Position numbers and translations under genes: made by a program. Source: Pseudomonadota bacterium (GTDB lineage Bacteria; Pseudomonadota; Alphaproteobacteria; SMXQ01). Taken from it: a stretch of 39,347 nucleotides of DNA. Shown here piece by piece: positions 6,874 to 15,291 of this stretch. Under the pieces are notes generated by a model. The model saw only the letters and a program-made list of their open reading frames with translations, was not told where the DNA came from and searched no databases. Numbering within the stretch: the first letter of the stretch is position 1; each line of letters opens with the position of its first letter. Location of the stretch: the NCBI GenBank assembly GCA_022566265.1, contig JADFJG010000021.1, forward strand, positions 1-39,347. Reading direction: 5' to 3'.

Positions 6874-8427
6874 ATGCCAACGAAACAAGGCCTCAAGGGC
6901 TTCAGGGCCCGGGTCGCCGAATATTTCTACGAGGACGTGCCGCTTGGCCATGCCAAGGGGCGCAAGGGCGAGGGCAAGGCGGCAAGGGGGCCAGGCGCCC
7001 CGGCCGCCCGGGACGAGTTCAACGAGCGCGCCCAAAAGCTGCTCGAGACATTCCCCGATCCCAAGCTGACGGCCGGGAAGCTCCAGATCCTCGGGCTCTA
7101 CGGCCTGCGCAAGACCGCCACCACGCAGTGGGATGAAATTTCCGACGAGGTGCAGGATCTCATAGCCTCGGCGATGCGGCGCCACCTCGATCCGAGCGAC
7201 ATCTACACCCGCTATGACGAAGAAACCTTTGTCGTGCTGTTCTGCCAGCGGGACATGGAGGAGGCAGAGAAGAAGACGCTGACGATCGCCAAGGAGGCGA
7301 AATCCTTCCTCAAGCGCTACCTCGCCAAGATACTGCCCAAGCAAAAGGCGGCGCGCGATGCCATCGACGTTCGTGGCGAGGTCGCCGAGATCGATTGCGC
7401 GAATTCGGGTTCGGGCGAGACCATCTTCGATGTCATCGCCAATAGGCTCGGAGTGAAAACCACCGAGCCGGCGGATGGCCCCGACGGCGGGCGTCGGCCG
7501 GATGGCGGACCCATGAACGGCCAAGAAGGCGCGCCCGGCCCTTCCCGGCATAACGCCCGTCTGCCCGCCAATAGCCGCGGTGGAGGCGGCGGTGGCGGCG
7601 GGGAGGCCAAGGAGCGGCGCAAATACGGCGCGCCGCGTGAACGGGCGCTCCGTGGCCACACATTCGTCCGCTCGGCGAACGACGTTGCCGGTGAAGCGGA
7701 TGAGCGCCCGCATGACGGCGAGGCCCATACCGCTGCCGCCTTGTCCGCCGCGCCGCTCGTCTTCCTGCCGGTCTGGGGGGCGGTGCAGAGCCTCGTTTCC
7801 ACCTATGCCTGCGCCCTGCCGCCCGCGCCCGCCGCCGGTCCCGCGCCCGGCATGAGCCAGGCCGATCGCGACCGGCTTCTGCTCGGCAATATCATCCGCG
7901 GATTCGAAACCCTCGATCACCGTAAGTCATCGGCGCTGCTCATCGCGGCGGTGGATTTCGAGACGCTGACGGGCAAAACCTCGCGCCGGAAGTTCATGGA
8001 TCTCTGCCGGCGGATACCGTCGTCCAACAGGAAATTCATATTGTTCGAGATATGCAACCTGGCCGGATACGCGCCCTGGCCGGAAGCCAACCGGGTGTGG
8101 CAGGAACTGCAACCTTACTGTCTTTCGATCATCGTCCGCCTGCCCCTCGAGAATCCGGTGATGGACGGAATAGAGACGCCTAAGCTCTATGCCTTCTCGA
8201 CCGATCTCGGTCATCTCGACGGCAAGGCGGTGGCGAGGCGCGCGGACATCGCCGCCTTCGTCGGCGCCGCCGAGGCCAAGGGCCTGAGGACCCTCGCCCA
8301 CGGGGTCAACAGGGCGTCCGTCGGCGAATGGGCGCTCAGCGCCGGCGTCGCCTACATGAGCGGCGAGGCCATCGCGCCGGCGGAGATAATGGCGAAGCCG
8401 ACCTACGGTTACGACCCCTTCCGTTAG
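6874..8427 (+). CDS. Degenerate GGDEF/EAL-like protein
   Basis: 517 residues from the ATG at 6874, chosen for the GGAAAG just upstream; the frame is open back to 6793. The first part (about residues 45-165) resembles a GGDEF domain in pattern, but the signature RxGGDEF reads RYDEETF (residues 113-119), so cyclic-di-GMP synthesis is not expected. A long Gly/Pro/Arg-rich linker with an eight-glycine run follows (about 190-260). The C-terminal part (about 325-517) follows an EAL-like pattern, ending AKGLRTLAHGVNRASVGEWALSAGVAYMSG, yet it has no EAL triad or obvious metal ligands. It may act as a protein scaffold or nucleotide sensor. This assignment rests on motif reading and is uncertain. Confidence 0.5.
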   Translation: MPTKQGLKGFRARVAEYFYEDVPLGHAKGRKGEGKAARGPGAPAARDEFNERAQKLLETFPDPKLTAGKLQILGLYGLRKTATTQWDEISDEVQDLIASAMRRHLDPSDIYTRYDEETFVVLFCQRDMEEAEKKTLTIAKEAKSFLKRYLAKILPKQKAARDAIDVRGEVAEIDCANSGSGETIFDVIANRLGVKTTEPADGPDGGRRPDGGPMNGQEGAPGPSRHNARLPANSRGGGGGGGGEAKERRKYGAPRERALRGHTFVRSANDVAGEADERPHDGEAHTAAALSAAPLVFLPVWGAVQSLVSTYACALPPAPAAGPAPGMSQADRDRLLLGNIIRGFETLDHRKSSALLIAAVDFETLTGKTSRRKFMDLCRRIPSSNRKFILFEICNLAGYAPWPEANRVWQELQPYCLSIIVRLPLENPVMDGIETPKLYAFSTDLGHLDGKAVARRADIAAFVGAAEAKGLRTLAHGVNRASVGEWALSAGVAYMSGEAIAPAEIMAKPTYGYDPFR

Positions 8428-8474
8428 GATCGCGGGGCATCTCGGGCTTACCCGCTTGCGCGGCGCACAAATAC

Positions 8475-8503
8475 TTGGAATTCTAACCTTCTCGGAATAC
8501 AAT
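8475..8503 (+). promoter_or_regulatory. Promoter and palindrome upstream of the MarR gene
   Basis: TTGGAA (8475-8480) and TACAAT (8498-8503) are spaced by 17 bases, a good sigma-70-type match. The near-palindrome TTGGAATTCTAA (8475-8486) overlaps the -35 box, where autorepression by a MarR protein would be expected. Sequence match only. Confidence 0.45.
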
Positions 8504-8568
8504 CCTTGTCAATCGGGCGTTTGGCGTGATTTGGGCGCGGCGCCGGCGAGGCGAGAGCATTCCGTGCG

Positions 8569-9063
8569 ATGGCGAAGTCGAGTGAAAACAAGGTTTCCCC
8601 GGAGCCCGACGACAAAGAAGAGAGGGTCGAGTTCCACCCCGAACATTCCACCGGTTATCTGCTGCGCGACACATTCCGCGCCTTTTCCAAGGTCCTCTCG
8701 GCGCGAATTTCGGCCCATGGCGTCACCATCGGCCAGTGGTATTTCCTGAGGGTGCTTTGGGAGGAGGACGGGCTGACACAACGCGAGTTGAGCCAACGCG
8801 TCGGCATGATGGAACCGACCACGGTGACGGCGCTGAACGGCATGGAAAAGCGGGACTACGTCCGCCGGGTGCGCAGCACCGAAGACCGGCGCAAGGTCAA
8901 TGTCTTCCTCACCAGGAAGGGAAGATCGCTGCGCAACAAATTGCTGCCCTTCGCCATCGAGGTGAACCGGCTCGCCACCGAGGGGGTGTCCGAGGACGAT
9001 CTCGAAAACCTCCGCGCCACGCTCCGGCACATGCGGGACAGGCTTCAGGCCGAAAGCGAATAG
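8569..9063 (+). CDS. MarR-family transcriptional regulator
   Basis: 164 residues with the MarR winged-helix layout: dimerisation helix SARISAHGVTIGQWYFLRVL, recognition region TQRELSQRVGMMEPTTVTALNGMEKRDYV, then the wing RRVRSTEDRRKVNVFLTRKG. Family members are dimeric repressors or activators, often released by small aromatic or organic acids. It stands upstream of the class II aldolase gene and the decarboxylase region, so it may sense a related acid. Repeat B separates it from the next gene and begins 20 bases after its stop. Confidence 0.92.
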   Translation: MAKSSENKVSPEPDDKEERVEFHPEHSTGYLLRDTFRAFSKVLSARISAHGVTIGQWYFLRVLWEEDGLTQRELSQRVGMMEPTTVTALNGMEKRDYVRRVRSTEDRRKVNVFLTRKGRSLRNKLLPFAIEVNRLATEGVSEDDLENLRATLRHMRDRLQAESE

Positions 9064-9083
9064 CCCCCGTGTTTCGCCAACCT

Positions 9084-9350
9084 AGTACTTACTTTCATAG
9101 AAGGGTGACACATCTGACGGCCTTGCGGGGTCTTCGGCTAGGAGCGTGGTCCGCCGTGATGCTGGCGCATCACAAGGGCCGCGCGACGACGTCCGAAGGG
9201 CCCGCAAGGCCGCCCGCAGGGTCGCTTTTCGCGGCCACCGGAGGGCGTCACCGCCGCTTGACGATGCCCTGGCATCGTCGGCGCGACGCTTCCTACCCGG
9301 TGGCCGCGAAAAACGATCATATGTGCCACCCTTCTATGAAAGTAAGTACT
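9084..9350. repeat. Structured repeat B (three-way-junction element, complete)
   Basis: 267 bp with terminal inverted repeats 9084-9113 and 9321-9350 (29 of 30 paired). Arm 1 pairs 9118-9137 with 9193-9212 (18 of 20) and holds TAGGA at 9139-9143 and hairpin GTGATGC/GCATCAC (9156-9162/9167-9173). Arm 2 pairs 9223-9241 with 9297-9315 (18 of 19) and holds a perfect 9-bp hairpin at 9260-9279 and TCCTA at 9291-9295. GACGACGTCC (9185-9194) is shared with repeat A. The termini and arms differ in sequence from repeat A while the layout and core are the same. The aldolase gene starts 11 bases after its right end. Confidence 0.88.
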
Positions 9351-9361
9351 CACGATAGCCG

Positions 9362-10120
9362 ATGACCGCCGCCGCCAAGCAACCGAACCGGGACCCCTCG
9401 TTGGCGCCGCTGAGGGGACAGTTGGCGGCGCTCACCCGTCTTTTGCACCGCGAGCGGATCCTCAATTACAGCGGCCATGCCTCGGTCCGCATTCCCGGCC
9501 GCGACGCTTTCCTCATCCAGTCCCTCTACGAGAGCCGGGCGAAGGTCTCTCCCGACAGCCTGATCGCCGTCGATTTCGACTGTAACGTCATCGACGGGCC
9601 GGACGGCTTCGAGCCGCCCCGCGAGGTCCGTATCCACGCCGAGATCCTCCGCGCCCGCGCCGACGTCGAGGCGGTGGTGCATACCCATTCGGAACTGGCC
9701 GCCGCCTTCACCATGGTCGAGGGGGTCGAGCTTCGCCTGATGAAGTCCCACGCCGTGCGCTGGAAGAGCGGCATCCCCATCCATCCCGATCCTTCCCACA
9801 TCATGACGCCCGAGCAGGGCCGTGAGCTCGCCGATACGCTGGGGCCCCATCAGGGCGCGCTGCTCCGCGCCCATGGCGGCGTGCTGGTGGCGGAAAGCGT
9901 GCCGGCGCTGCTCATCGATGCGGTGCATTTCGACGAGAACGCCCGCGCCCAGTTGCAGGCGGCGGCCATCGGCCGGCTCAAGCCGCTGACCGAGGCCGAG
10001 CTCGAGTTGTTGGCCTCCCGGTCGAACCGCGACCAGCATGTCTCCAAGCTCTGGAGCTATTACCTCGCCGCCGGCATGGACTCCGGCATCATCCCGAGGG
10101 ACTGGAACGAGCTGCTCTGA
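9362..10120 (+). CDS. Class II aldolase/adducin family protein
   Basis: 252 residues. The zinc site of the fuculose-phosphate-aldolase fold is visible: His107 and His109 in VVHTHSE and His171 in LLRAHGGVLV. An acidic residue in PPREVRIHAEIL (Glu88) is a candidate catalytic base. Substrate-binding stretches LNYSGHASVRIPG and SRAKVSPDSL precede these. Family members cleave sugar phosphates or decarboxylate hydroxy or aromatic acids; the substrate here is not apparent. The start lies only 11 bases from repeat B and shows no strong ribosome site, so any promoter must lie within or before that repeat. Confidence 0.85.
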   Translation: MTAAAKQPNRDPSLAPLRGQLAALTRLLHRERILNYSGHASVRIPGRDAFLIQSLYESRAKVSPDSLIAVDFDCNVIDGPDGFEPPREVRIHAEILRARADVEAVVHTHSELAAAFTMVEGVELRLMKSHAVRWKSGIPIHPDPSHIMTPEQGRELADTLGPHQGALLRAHGGVLVAESVPALLIDAVHFDENARAQLQAAAIGRLKPLTEAELELLASRSNRDQHVSKLWSYYLAAGMDSGIIPRDWNELL

Positions 10121-10209
10121 GGGGCTCTCAAACCGCCGAAGGTCGGCGGGCGCGGGCGTCCGCCCGCTTGGCTTTCCTCGCTTCGGCTCGGGGCGCGCGG
10201 TCGCGCTTG

Positions 10210-10245
10210 CCAGCGGGCCGATGAAGGTCTTCATCGGCCCGCTGG
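10210..10245. terminator. Perfect 17-bp hairpin between convergent genes
   Basis: CCAGCGGGCCGATGAAG (10210-10226) and its exact complement (10229-10245) flank a 2-base loop. It lies between the aldolase gene (+) and the UbiD gene (-), where a two-way terminator would be useful. There is no T-run, so it could instead be a repeat; the flanks 10138-10205 hold smaller GC-rich hairpins. Confidence 0.5.
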
Positions 10246-10286
10246 TATCGAAGCGCCGAAGTCCGGCGGCAACTTCCTGGAAATAC

Positions 10287-11720
10287 TCAGACGAAGGCGT
10301 CGGGGAAGCGCTTGCGCACCTCCTCGGCGAGCTCCGGCGAGGTCTGCGCCACCCGCGGGAAATCGCCGAGCCTTTCGTAGGGGATGCAGGCGTCGATCAC
10401 CATGCGCGAGTTATAGAGCTTGTCGTAATCGGTGACCATGGTGTCGATGCGCGACGACCAGCAGTGATCGAGCGTGTGGGTCCTGGTCTTGGGATCGCAG
10501 CGCGTTCCCATCGCCCAGATGACGTCGTGGATGTCGCTGGGATCGATGTCGTCGTCGACGACGACGATCCAGCGGCTGATATAGCCCGCCGGGCTGACCT
10601 GGGAGGCGACCAGCCCGACCTGGGTCGAATGGCCGAAATAGCGCTGCTTGATGGAAACGACGATGAAGGTGCGCCCCGCCCCGGCCTGGTGCGCCCACAC
10701 CCCCTTGACGTCGGGGATGCCGGCGCCCTCGAGGGAATCCATCAGCGCCGCCGATCGGAGGAAGCAGCGCTCGAACAGGTGCGAGTGCGGCGGCTTCTGG
10801 CTGGCGGCGCAGGTCAGGATCGGATCGTTGCGGAAGTAGACCCGCTTGATGTCGATGACCGGCTCCTGGCGGGCCTCGCCGGCGTAATAACCGTGCCACT
10901 CGCCGAACGGCCCCTCGAGGTCGGTCTCGGTGGCGCTGACCTCGCCCTCGAGCACGATCTCGGAGTTTGCCGGGAAGGGCAGGCCGGTGATCTCGCCCTT
11001 GACCACGTCGAGCGGCTGGCCGGCAAGCCCGCCGGCCCAGTCGAGCTCCGGCACCTTGTCGGACAGCGTATAGCGCGCCGCCATGTAGGTGACCGGGTCG
11101 ATGCCGACGACGATGACCATGGGGCAGGGCTTGCCGGCGGCGAGATACTTGTCGCGGTGGATCCGCCCCTGCTTGCCGTTGGAGATGTAGGAGGTGCAGG
11201 TGTTCTTGCTCCTGACCTGGACCCGGTAGGTGCCGACATTCACCCTGCCCGAGTCGGGGTCGCGGGTGATGACGCCGCACGCGGTGCCGATGTAGCGCCC
11301 GCCGTCATGCTCGTGATGGATGGGAACCGGCAGCTTGAGAAGATCGACATCGTCCCCTTCCATGATGTTCTCATAGACCGGTCCGTCATTGACCTCGCGC
11401 GGGGTGACGGGCTCGAACGATTTCATCCTGGCGCGGACGGCGTTGAGCATGTCGATGCGCCTCGTCGAGACAGCCGTATCGAGCCCGAGGGTGAGGGACA
11501 GGCGCAAGGGCGAGCCCATCATGCCGTAAAGGCAGCGAAAACCCTTGGCATAGCCGGGAATTTCGTCGAACAAGAGGGCCGGCGCCTTGTCGACCTTCTC
11601 GCGGTAGAGCACCTCGGTCACCGCCCCCATCTCCTTGTCCCAATGGGCGCCGGTCACGGTCTTGAGCTCGCCGCCCTTCTCGACCTCGGCGAGGAACTCC
11701 CGCAAATCACTCTGGATCAT
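10287..11720 (-). CDS. UbiD-family decarboxylase
   Basis: 477 residues from the ATG at 11720, which has AGGAGA upstream; the frame is open to 11849 but without family similarity. UbiD enzymes use prenylated FMN to decarboxylate (or carboxylate) aromatic and unsaturated acids. Visible signatures are NVGTYRVQVRS (161-171), which binds the cofactor/metal, the IHRDKYLAAGKPCPMVIVVG region, EIVLEGEV (254-261) and LEGPFGEWHGYY (268-279). No ubiX-like flavin prenyltransferase gene is visible, so the cofactor must come from elsewhere. It is divergent from the SDR gene across 284 bases, with no gene seen between. Its place in a catabolic region argues against a role in ubiquinone synthesis. Confidence 0.9.
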   Translation of the reverse strand: MIQSDLREFLAEVEKGGELKTVTGAHWDKEMGAVTEVLYREKVDKAPALLFDEIPGYAKGFRCLYGMMGSPLRLSLTLGLDTAVSTRRIDMLNAVRARMKSFEPVTPREVNDGPVYENIMEGDDVDLLKLPVPIHHEHDGGRYIGTACGVITRDPDSGRVNVGTYRVQVRSKNTCTSYISNGKQGRIHRDKYLAAGKPCPMVIVVGIDPVTYMAARYTLSDKVPELDWAGGLAGQPLDVVKGEITGLPFPANSEIVLEGEVSATETDLEGPFGEWHGYYAGEARQEPVIDIKRVYFRNDPILTCAASQKPPHSHLFERCFLRSAALMDSLEGAGIPDVKGVWAHQAGAGRTFIVVSIKQRYFGHSTQVGLVASQVSPAGYISRWIVVVDDDIDPSDIHDVIWAMGTRCDPKTRTHTLDHCWSSRIDTMVTDYDKLYNSRMVIDACIPYERLGDFPRVAQTSPELAEEVRKRFPDAFV

Positions 11721-12004
11721 GAGTTTCTCCTGACAAACGGCGCCAGCCCCGCCCCCGGGCTCTCTTGGCGCCCGGCCGGGGAGGCACGAAACCCTTGGTT
11801 TCCGCCACAATCTCGGTGCCAACATAGACCGCAAAGGCGGACCCCACAAGGGCGGGTGAGGCGCCGGATCGGGCCGGTTTCGCCGCTTGGGGCGGTTTCG
11901 CGGCCGCCGTCAAGGACCTTTGGTATTATCCCCTGCCGCCCGGCGAATTTACTTATACTCGATGGGCTGAGAATCCACGGTTTTACAGAAGGATTGCGTT
12001 CGAT

Positions 12005-12793
12005 ATGGCTGAAATCTCACCGAGCGAGCCGAGCCTCGATCTCGCCGGCCGGACGATCATCGTCACCGGCGGCGGCAAGGGTCTCGGCAAGGTCTATTGC
12101 CGTCATCTGGCGACGGCCGGGGCCAAGCTTGTCGTCGCCGACATCGATGCCGAGGCCAGCGTCGAAGTGGCCAAGGAGATCGTCTCCAAGGGCGGCGTGG
12201 CGGTCGCCGAGCCGACCGACGTTGCGGATGAAAAGGCGGTCGGGCGCATGGCCGAAGCGGCGATCGAGGCTTACGGGCGCATCGACGGGCTGATCAACAA
12301 CGCCGCCTTGATGAGCGAACTTCCGCGCCAGCCATGGCACCGGATCGACGTCGGGGAATGGGACCGGGTGATGGCGGTGAACCTCCGGGGCATGTTCCTC
12401 TGTTGCCGCGCCGTCTATCCCCAGATGAAGAAACAGGGCAAGGGCAAGATCGTCAATATTTCCTCGAGCCGGGTGTGGGCCGGGGCGCCGGACCGGCTGC
12501 ATTACACCACCTCGAAGATGGGGGTGGTGGGGCTGACCCGGGCGCTCGCGCGCGAAGTCGGCGATGACAATATCGTCGTCAACGCGGTGGCGCCGGGCTT
12601 CACCCTCAGCGACACCCAGGTGGCGACCTCGTCGAACGAATATCTCGCCAACAAGCGCAACGACCGCCGCGCCTTGAAGCGCGCCCAGGTGCCCGAGGAT
12701 CTGGTCGGCGTGGTCATGTTCCTGCTGTCGGACGCGTCGAACTTCATGACCGGCCAGACCATCACCGTCGACGGCGGCCACATGATGCATTGA
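12005..12793 (+). CDS. Short-chain dehydrogenase/reductase (SDR)
   Basis: 262 residues, a classical SDR. The nucleotide-binding motif is TGGGKGLG (21-28) and Asp46 ends the second strand, which favours NAD over NADP. NNAA is at 98-101, and the catalytic Ser154, Tyr167 and Lys171 stand in NISSSR and HYTTSK. The C-terminus GQTITVDGGHMMH is usual. It may oxidise or reduce a hydroxy or keto intermediate of the same pathway as the UbiD protein; the substrate is unknown. The start at 12005 is supported by AGAAGGA upstream. Confidence 0.93.
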   Translation: MAEISPSEPSLDLAGRTIIVTGGGKGLGKVYCRHLATAGAKLVVADIDAEASVEVAKEIVSKGGVAVAEPTDVADEKAVGRMAEAAIEAYGRIDGLINNAALMSELPRQPWHRIDVGEWDRVMAVNLRGMFLCCRAVYPQMKKQGKGKIVNISSSRVWAGAPDRLHYTTSKMGVVGLTRALAREVGDDNIVVNAVAPGFTLSDTQVATSSNEYLANKRNDRRALKRAQVPEDLVGVVMFLLSDASNFMTGQTITVDGGHMMH

Positions 12794-12815
12794 CCCCATG
12801 ATGCACTGAACGGGG

Positions 12816-12841
12816 CCCCGCCCTAATTTAGGGCGCCGGGG
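12816..12841. terminator. Hairpin between convergent SDR and ribB genes
   Basis: GCCCTAA and TTAGGGC (12820-12826/12828-12834) form a tight stem, extended by CCCC/GGGG at 12816-12819 and 12838-12841. It fills most of the 50-base gap between two stop codons. It lacks a long T-run, so it is only a likely two-way terminator. Confidence 0.5.
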
Positions 12842-12843
12842 AT

Positions 12844-13992
12844 TCAGATGTCGGGCATGGTTATGGGCAGCTGGTCGACGAGGTTGAGCCCGTGGCCCTC
12901 CAGCGCGATGATGGAGCGTTTCGAGTTCGACAGCAGGATCATCTCCTTGACGCCGAGATCGAGCAGGATCTGCGCCCCGACCCCGTAATCGCGGAGCTCC
13001 GCCACCGGCCCTTTCGCCGCTTCCTCTTCGCGCTGCTTCAAGAAATCGCTGAGGCTGGTGGCCTTGGCTTCGCGGATCATCACCACCACGCCGCGGCCGG
13101 CCTCGCCGATCATGCCCATGGCGGCCTGCAGCTCGCCGCCGCGGTTGCGCGCCTCGCCGCCGCCGAACCGGCTTACGGTGGTATCGCCCAACACGTCGCC
13201 GAGCACATTGAAGGCGTGCATGCGCACCAGCACCGGCTCGGGCCCTGAGATGTCGCCCTTCACCAGGGCGATGTGCTCGGCATAGGCGATGCGGTTGATG
13301 TAGAGATAAAGCTTGAACTCACCGCCGTAGCGGCTGGTGATCGTGGTCTCGGCGACGCGTTCGATGAGCTTTTCGTGGCGCCGGCGGTGGGCGATGATGT
13401 CGCTGATCGTCGCCACCTTGAGGCCGTGGAGCTGGGCGAACTTCACCAGGTCCGGCAGCCGCGCCATGGTGCCGTCGTCGTTCATGACCTCGCAGACGAC
13501 GCCTGACGGGTCGAGGCCCGCCATGCGGGCGATGTCGATGGCGGCCTCGGTATGGCCGGCGCGCACCAGAACGCCGCCTTCCTCGGCGACCAGGGGGAAG
13601 ATGTGGCCGGGGCTGACGATGTCGCCGCGTCCCTTGGCCGGGTCTATGGCGACGGCGATGGTGCGTGCCCTGTCGGCCGCCGATATGCCGGTCGTCACCC
13701 CTTTCCGCGCCTCGATGGAGACGGTAAAGGCGGTCTGGTGGCGGGTTTCGTTCTTCGCCGACATCAGCGTCAGCCCCAGATCGTCGACGCGCGCCGGGGT
13801 CAGCGCCAGGCAGATGAGCCCCCGCCCGTGCGTGGCCATGAAATTGATCGACTCCGCCGTCGCCTTTTCCGCCGGGATGATCAAATCGCCCTCGTTCTCC
13901 CGGCTTTCGTCATCGACCAGGATGAACATCTGTCCCTGGCGGGCGGCCTCGACGACGTCGTCGATGGATGACAGGTAATCGCTTATGGACAC
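12844..13992 (-). CDS. ribB: 3,4-dihydroxy-2-butanone-4-phosphate synthase with GCHII-like domain (RibBX type)
   Basis: 382 residues from a GTG start at 13992 with AAGGA upstream. The N-terminal RibB domain (about 1-210) shows DDESRENEGDLIIPAE (27-42), with the acidic metal ligands, and a later GHTEAAIDIARMAG. It makes the four-carbon unit of riboflavin from ribulose 5-phosphate. The C-terminal domain is built like GTP cyclohydrolase II but the zinc cysteines are gone: the usual C-G-x-L-x-C-x-C region reads GDTTVSRFGGG. GTP hydrolysis is therefore not expected. Such RibBX proteins are known in alphaproteobacteria, where the role of the second domain is unclear. A separate ribA would be needed. 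Confidence 0.9.
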   Translation of the reverse strand: MSISDYLSSIDDVVEAARQGQMFILVDDESRENEGDLIIPAEKATAESINFMATHGRGLICLALTPARVDDLGLTLMSAKNETRHQTAFTVSIEARKGVTTGISAADRARTIAVAIDPAKGRGDIVSPGHIFPLVAEEGGVLVRAGHTEAAIDIARMAGLDPSGVVCEVMNDDGTMARLPDLVKFAQLHGLKVATISDIIAHRRRHEKLIERVAETTITSRYGGEFKLYLYINRIAYAEHIALVKGDISGPEPVLVRMHAFNVLGDVLGDTTVSRFGGGEARNRGGELQAAMGMIGEAGRGVVVMIREAKATSLSDFLKQREEEAAKGPVAELRDYGVGAQILLDLGVKEMILLSNSKRSIIALEGHGLNLVDQLPITMPDI

Positions 13993-14160
13993 GAAAGATC
14001 CTTCTCGTTCGCCGGCCGCGAAGGGCGGGGCCGGTGGGGCAAGGTATCGCGCCAGCGCGCCGTGAATCAAGAGCCGAGGCCGCGGGGCAAGGGCGCGGTC
14101 GCCCGACGCCCGGCATCGAAGGACGCGTCCCCGGCGGGCCGGGAAGGCGCCGGGCGGCTC

Positions 14161-14194
14161 AAAAAAATCGGGCGCGCCCGCCAGGACGCGCCCG
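14161..14194 (-). terminator. Rho-independent terminator of tctC
   Basis: On the minus strand an 8-bp GC stem (14187-14194 with 14169-14176) is followed by a run of seven T (14161-14167 read as A on the plus strand). It starts 24 bases after the tctC stop codon. Confidence 0.75.
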
Positions 14195-14217
14195 CGATAA
14201 CGAATGAGCCCCCGGAT

Positions 14218-15147
14218 CTATTTAAACTTATCCTTGTGGCCGGTATAGAACGCTACCAACTCGTCGATCAGCTTCTCCGACTCCTTGCCCTTGAGCGCCG
14301 CCAGCGGGCGCCGCGCCTTCTTGGCCCATTTCTTGAAGCCGGCATCGTTGATCGAAGCGAATAGCGCGTCCTCGAGCGTCTTCTTGATGTCCGCCGGCAG
14401 ACCCGGCGGAGCGGCCACCAGGCGGTGGATGCGCAATTTGGACAGCCCCGGCTTGCCCAATTTGATGGCGCCCTTCTCGTCCAGCGCCGCTATGGCCCTG
14501 AGATCGCCCGACTTGGCGAACTTGCTATAGCTGCGGTAGGCGAAAAACCCGATGTCGGTGTCGCCCCGGATCACCGCGATCGACATGCCGCTCGATCCCT
14601 TGTAGCCGGTCACCAGTTTCAACTTGAGGCCGAGAATGTTGCCGGCGATCTGGGACACCACATAGGAAGTCGCGCCCTTGCCGGTCCCCGCGGTCTTGAT
14701 GGTCCGGCCCAACTTCTTCAAGTCCGCGATCGACTTGATCTTGGATTTGCCGGCGACCGCGATGACGTAGCTGTCCGACGCGATCTGGCCGAGCCAGGTG
14801 AATTTGCGGATGTCGTAGCCGACGCCCTTCTTGCCCTGGATGGCGGCAATCGCCTTGCCCGGCAGGTTCATGATCGAGATGCGATAGCCGTCGGGCTTCG
14901 ATTTATAGAGGTACGTCGCCCCCTTGCGGCCGCCGGCGCCCGGCATGTTCTTGGGCACCACGGTGACTCCAAGGCGCTTCTCGAGGATCGGCGCCAGTGC
15001 CCGGACATAGGTGTCGAACCCACCGCCCGGCTTATAGGGGATGATGAAGGTAATGGTTTTTTCGGGGTACTTGGCCACCGCGCCCGGTATGGCGAAGGTG
15101 GTGGCGATGGCAAGCGCGATCGCGCCTAAACCGAATCTTGCGAGCAT
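14218..15147 (-). CDS. tctC: Tripartite tricarboxylate transporter substrate-binding protein (TctC/Bug family)
   Basis: 309 residues. A signal peptide spans about residues 1-25 (MLARFGLGAIALAIATTFAIPGAVA). The mature protein starts KYPEKTITFIIPYKPGGGFDTYVRALAPILEK, the typical Bug/TctC opening, and continues with the PGAGGRKGATYLYKSKPDGY ligand loop. It captures a small organic acid in the periplasm for TctAB. AGGGAGA lies just before the ATG. It is the third gene of tctA-tctB-tctC and is separated from tctB by 144 bases, which may hold its own promoter because binding proteins are usually needed in excess. The ligand cannot be deduced from this sequence. Confidence 0.92.
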   Translation of the reverse strand: MLARFGLGAIALAIATTFAIPGAVAKYPEKTITFIIPYKPGGGFDTYVRALAPILEKRLGVTVVPKNMPGAGGRKGATYLYKSKPDGYRISIMNLPGKAIAAIQGKKGVGYDIRKFTWLGQIASDSYVIAVAGKSKIKSIADLKKLGRTIKTAGTGKGATSYVVSQIAGNILGLKLKLVTGYKGSSGMSIAVIRGDTDIGFFAYRSYSKFAKSGDLRAIAALDEKGAIKLGKPGLSKLRIHRLVAAPPGLPADIKKTLEDALFASINDAGFKKWAKKARRPLAALKGKESEKLIDELVAFYTGHKDKFK

Positions 15148-15291
15148 TAGGTGTCTCCCTTTCCCTGTTTCGCGGGGGCGTGGTTATCCCACCCTATTTT
15201 TTTCATGTCGCCGCGACTGATACATTTTGCAACCGCACCTTACAGCAAATCCGGTCGTAAATCCAAAGGTTTGAGAGCTCTCCGCGGCCCG

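Noticed and set aside
10038-12293. 751-residue plus-strand open frame across ubiD and into the SDR gene
   Set aside because: It overlaps the well-supported ubiD gene antisense and the SDR gene in another frame; no coherent domain.
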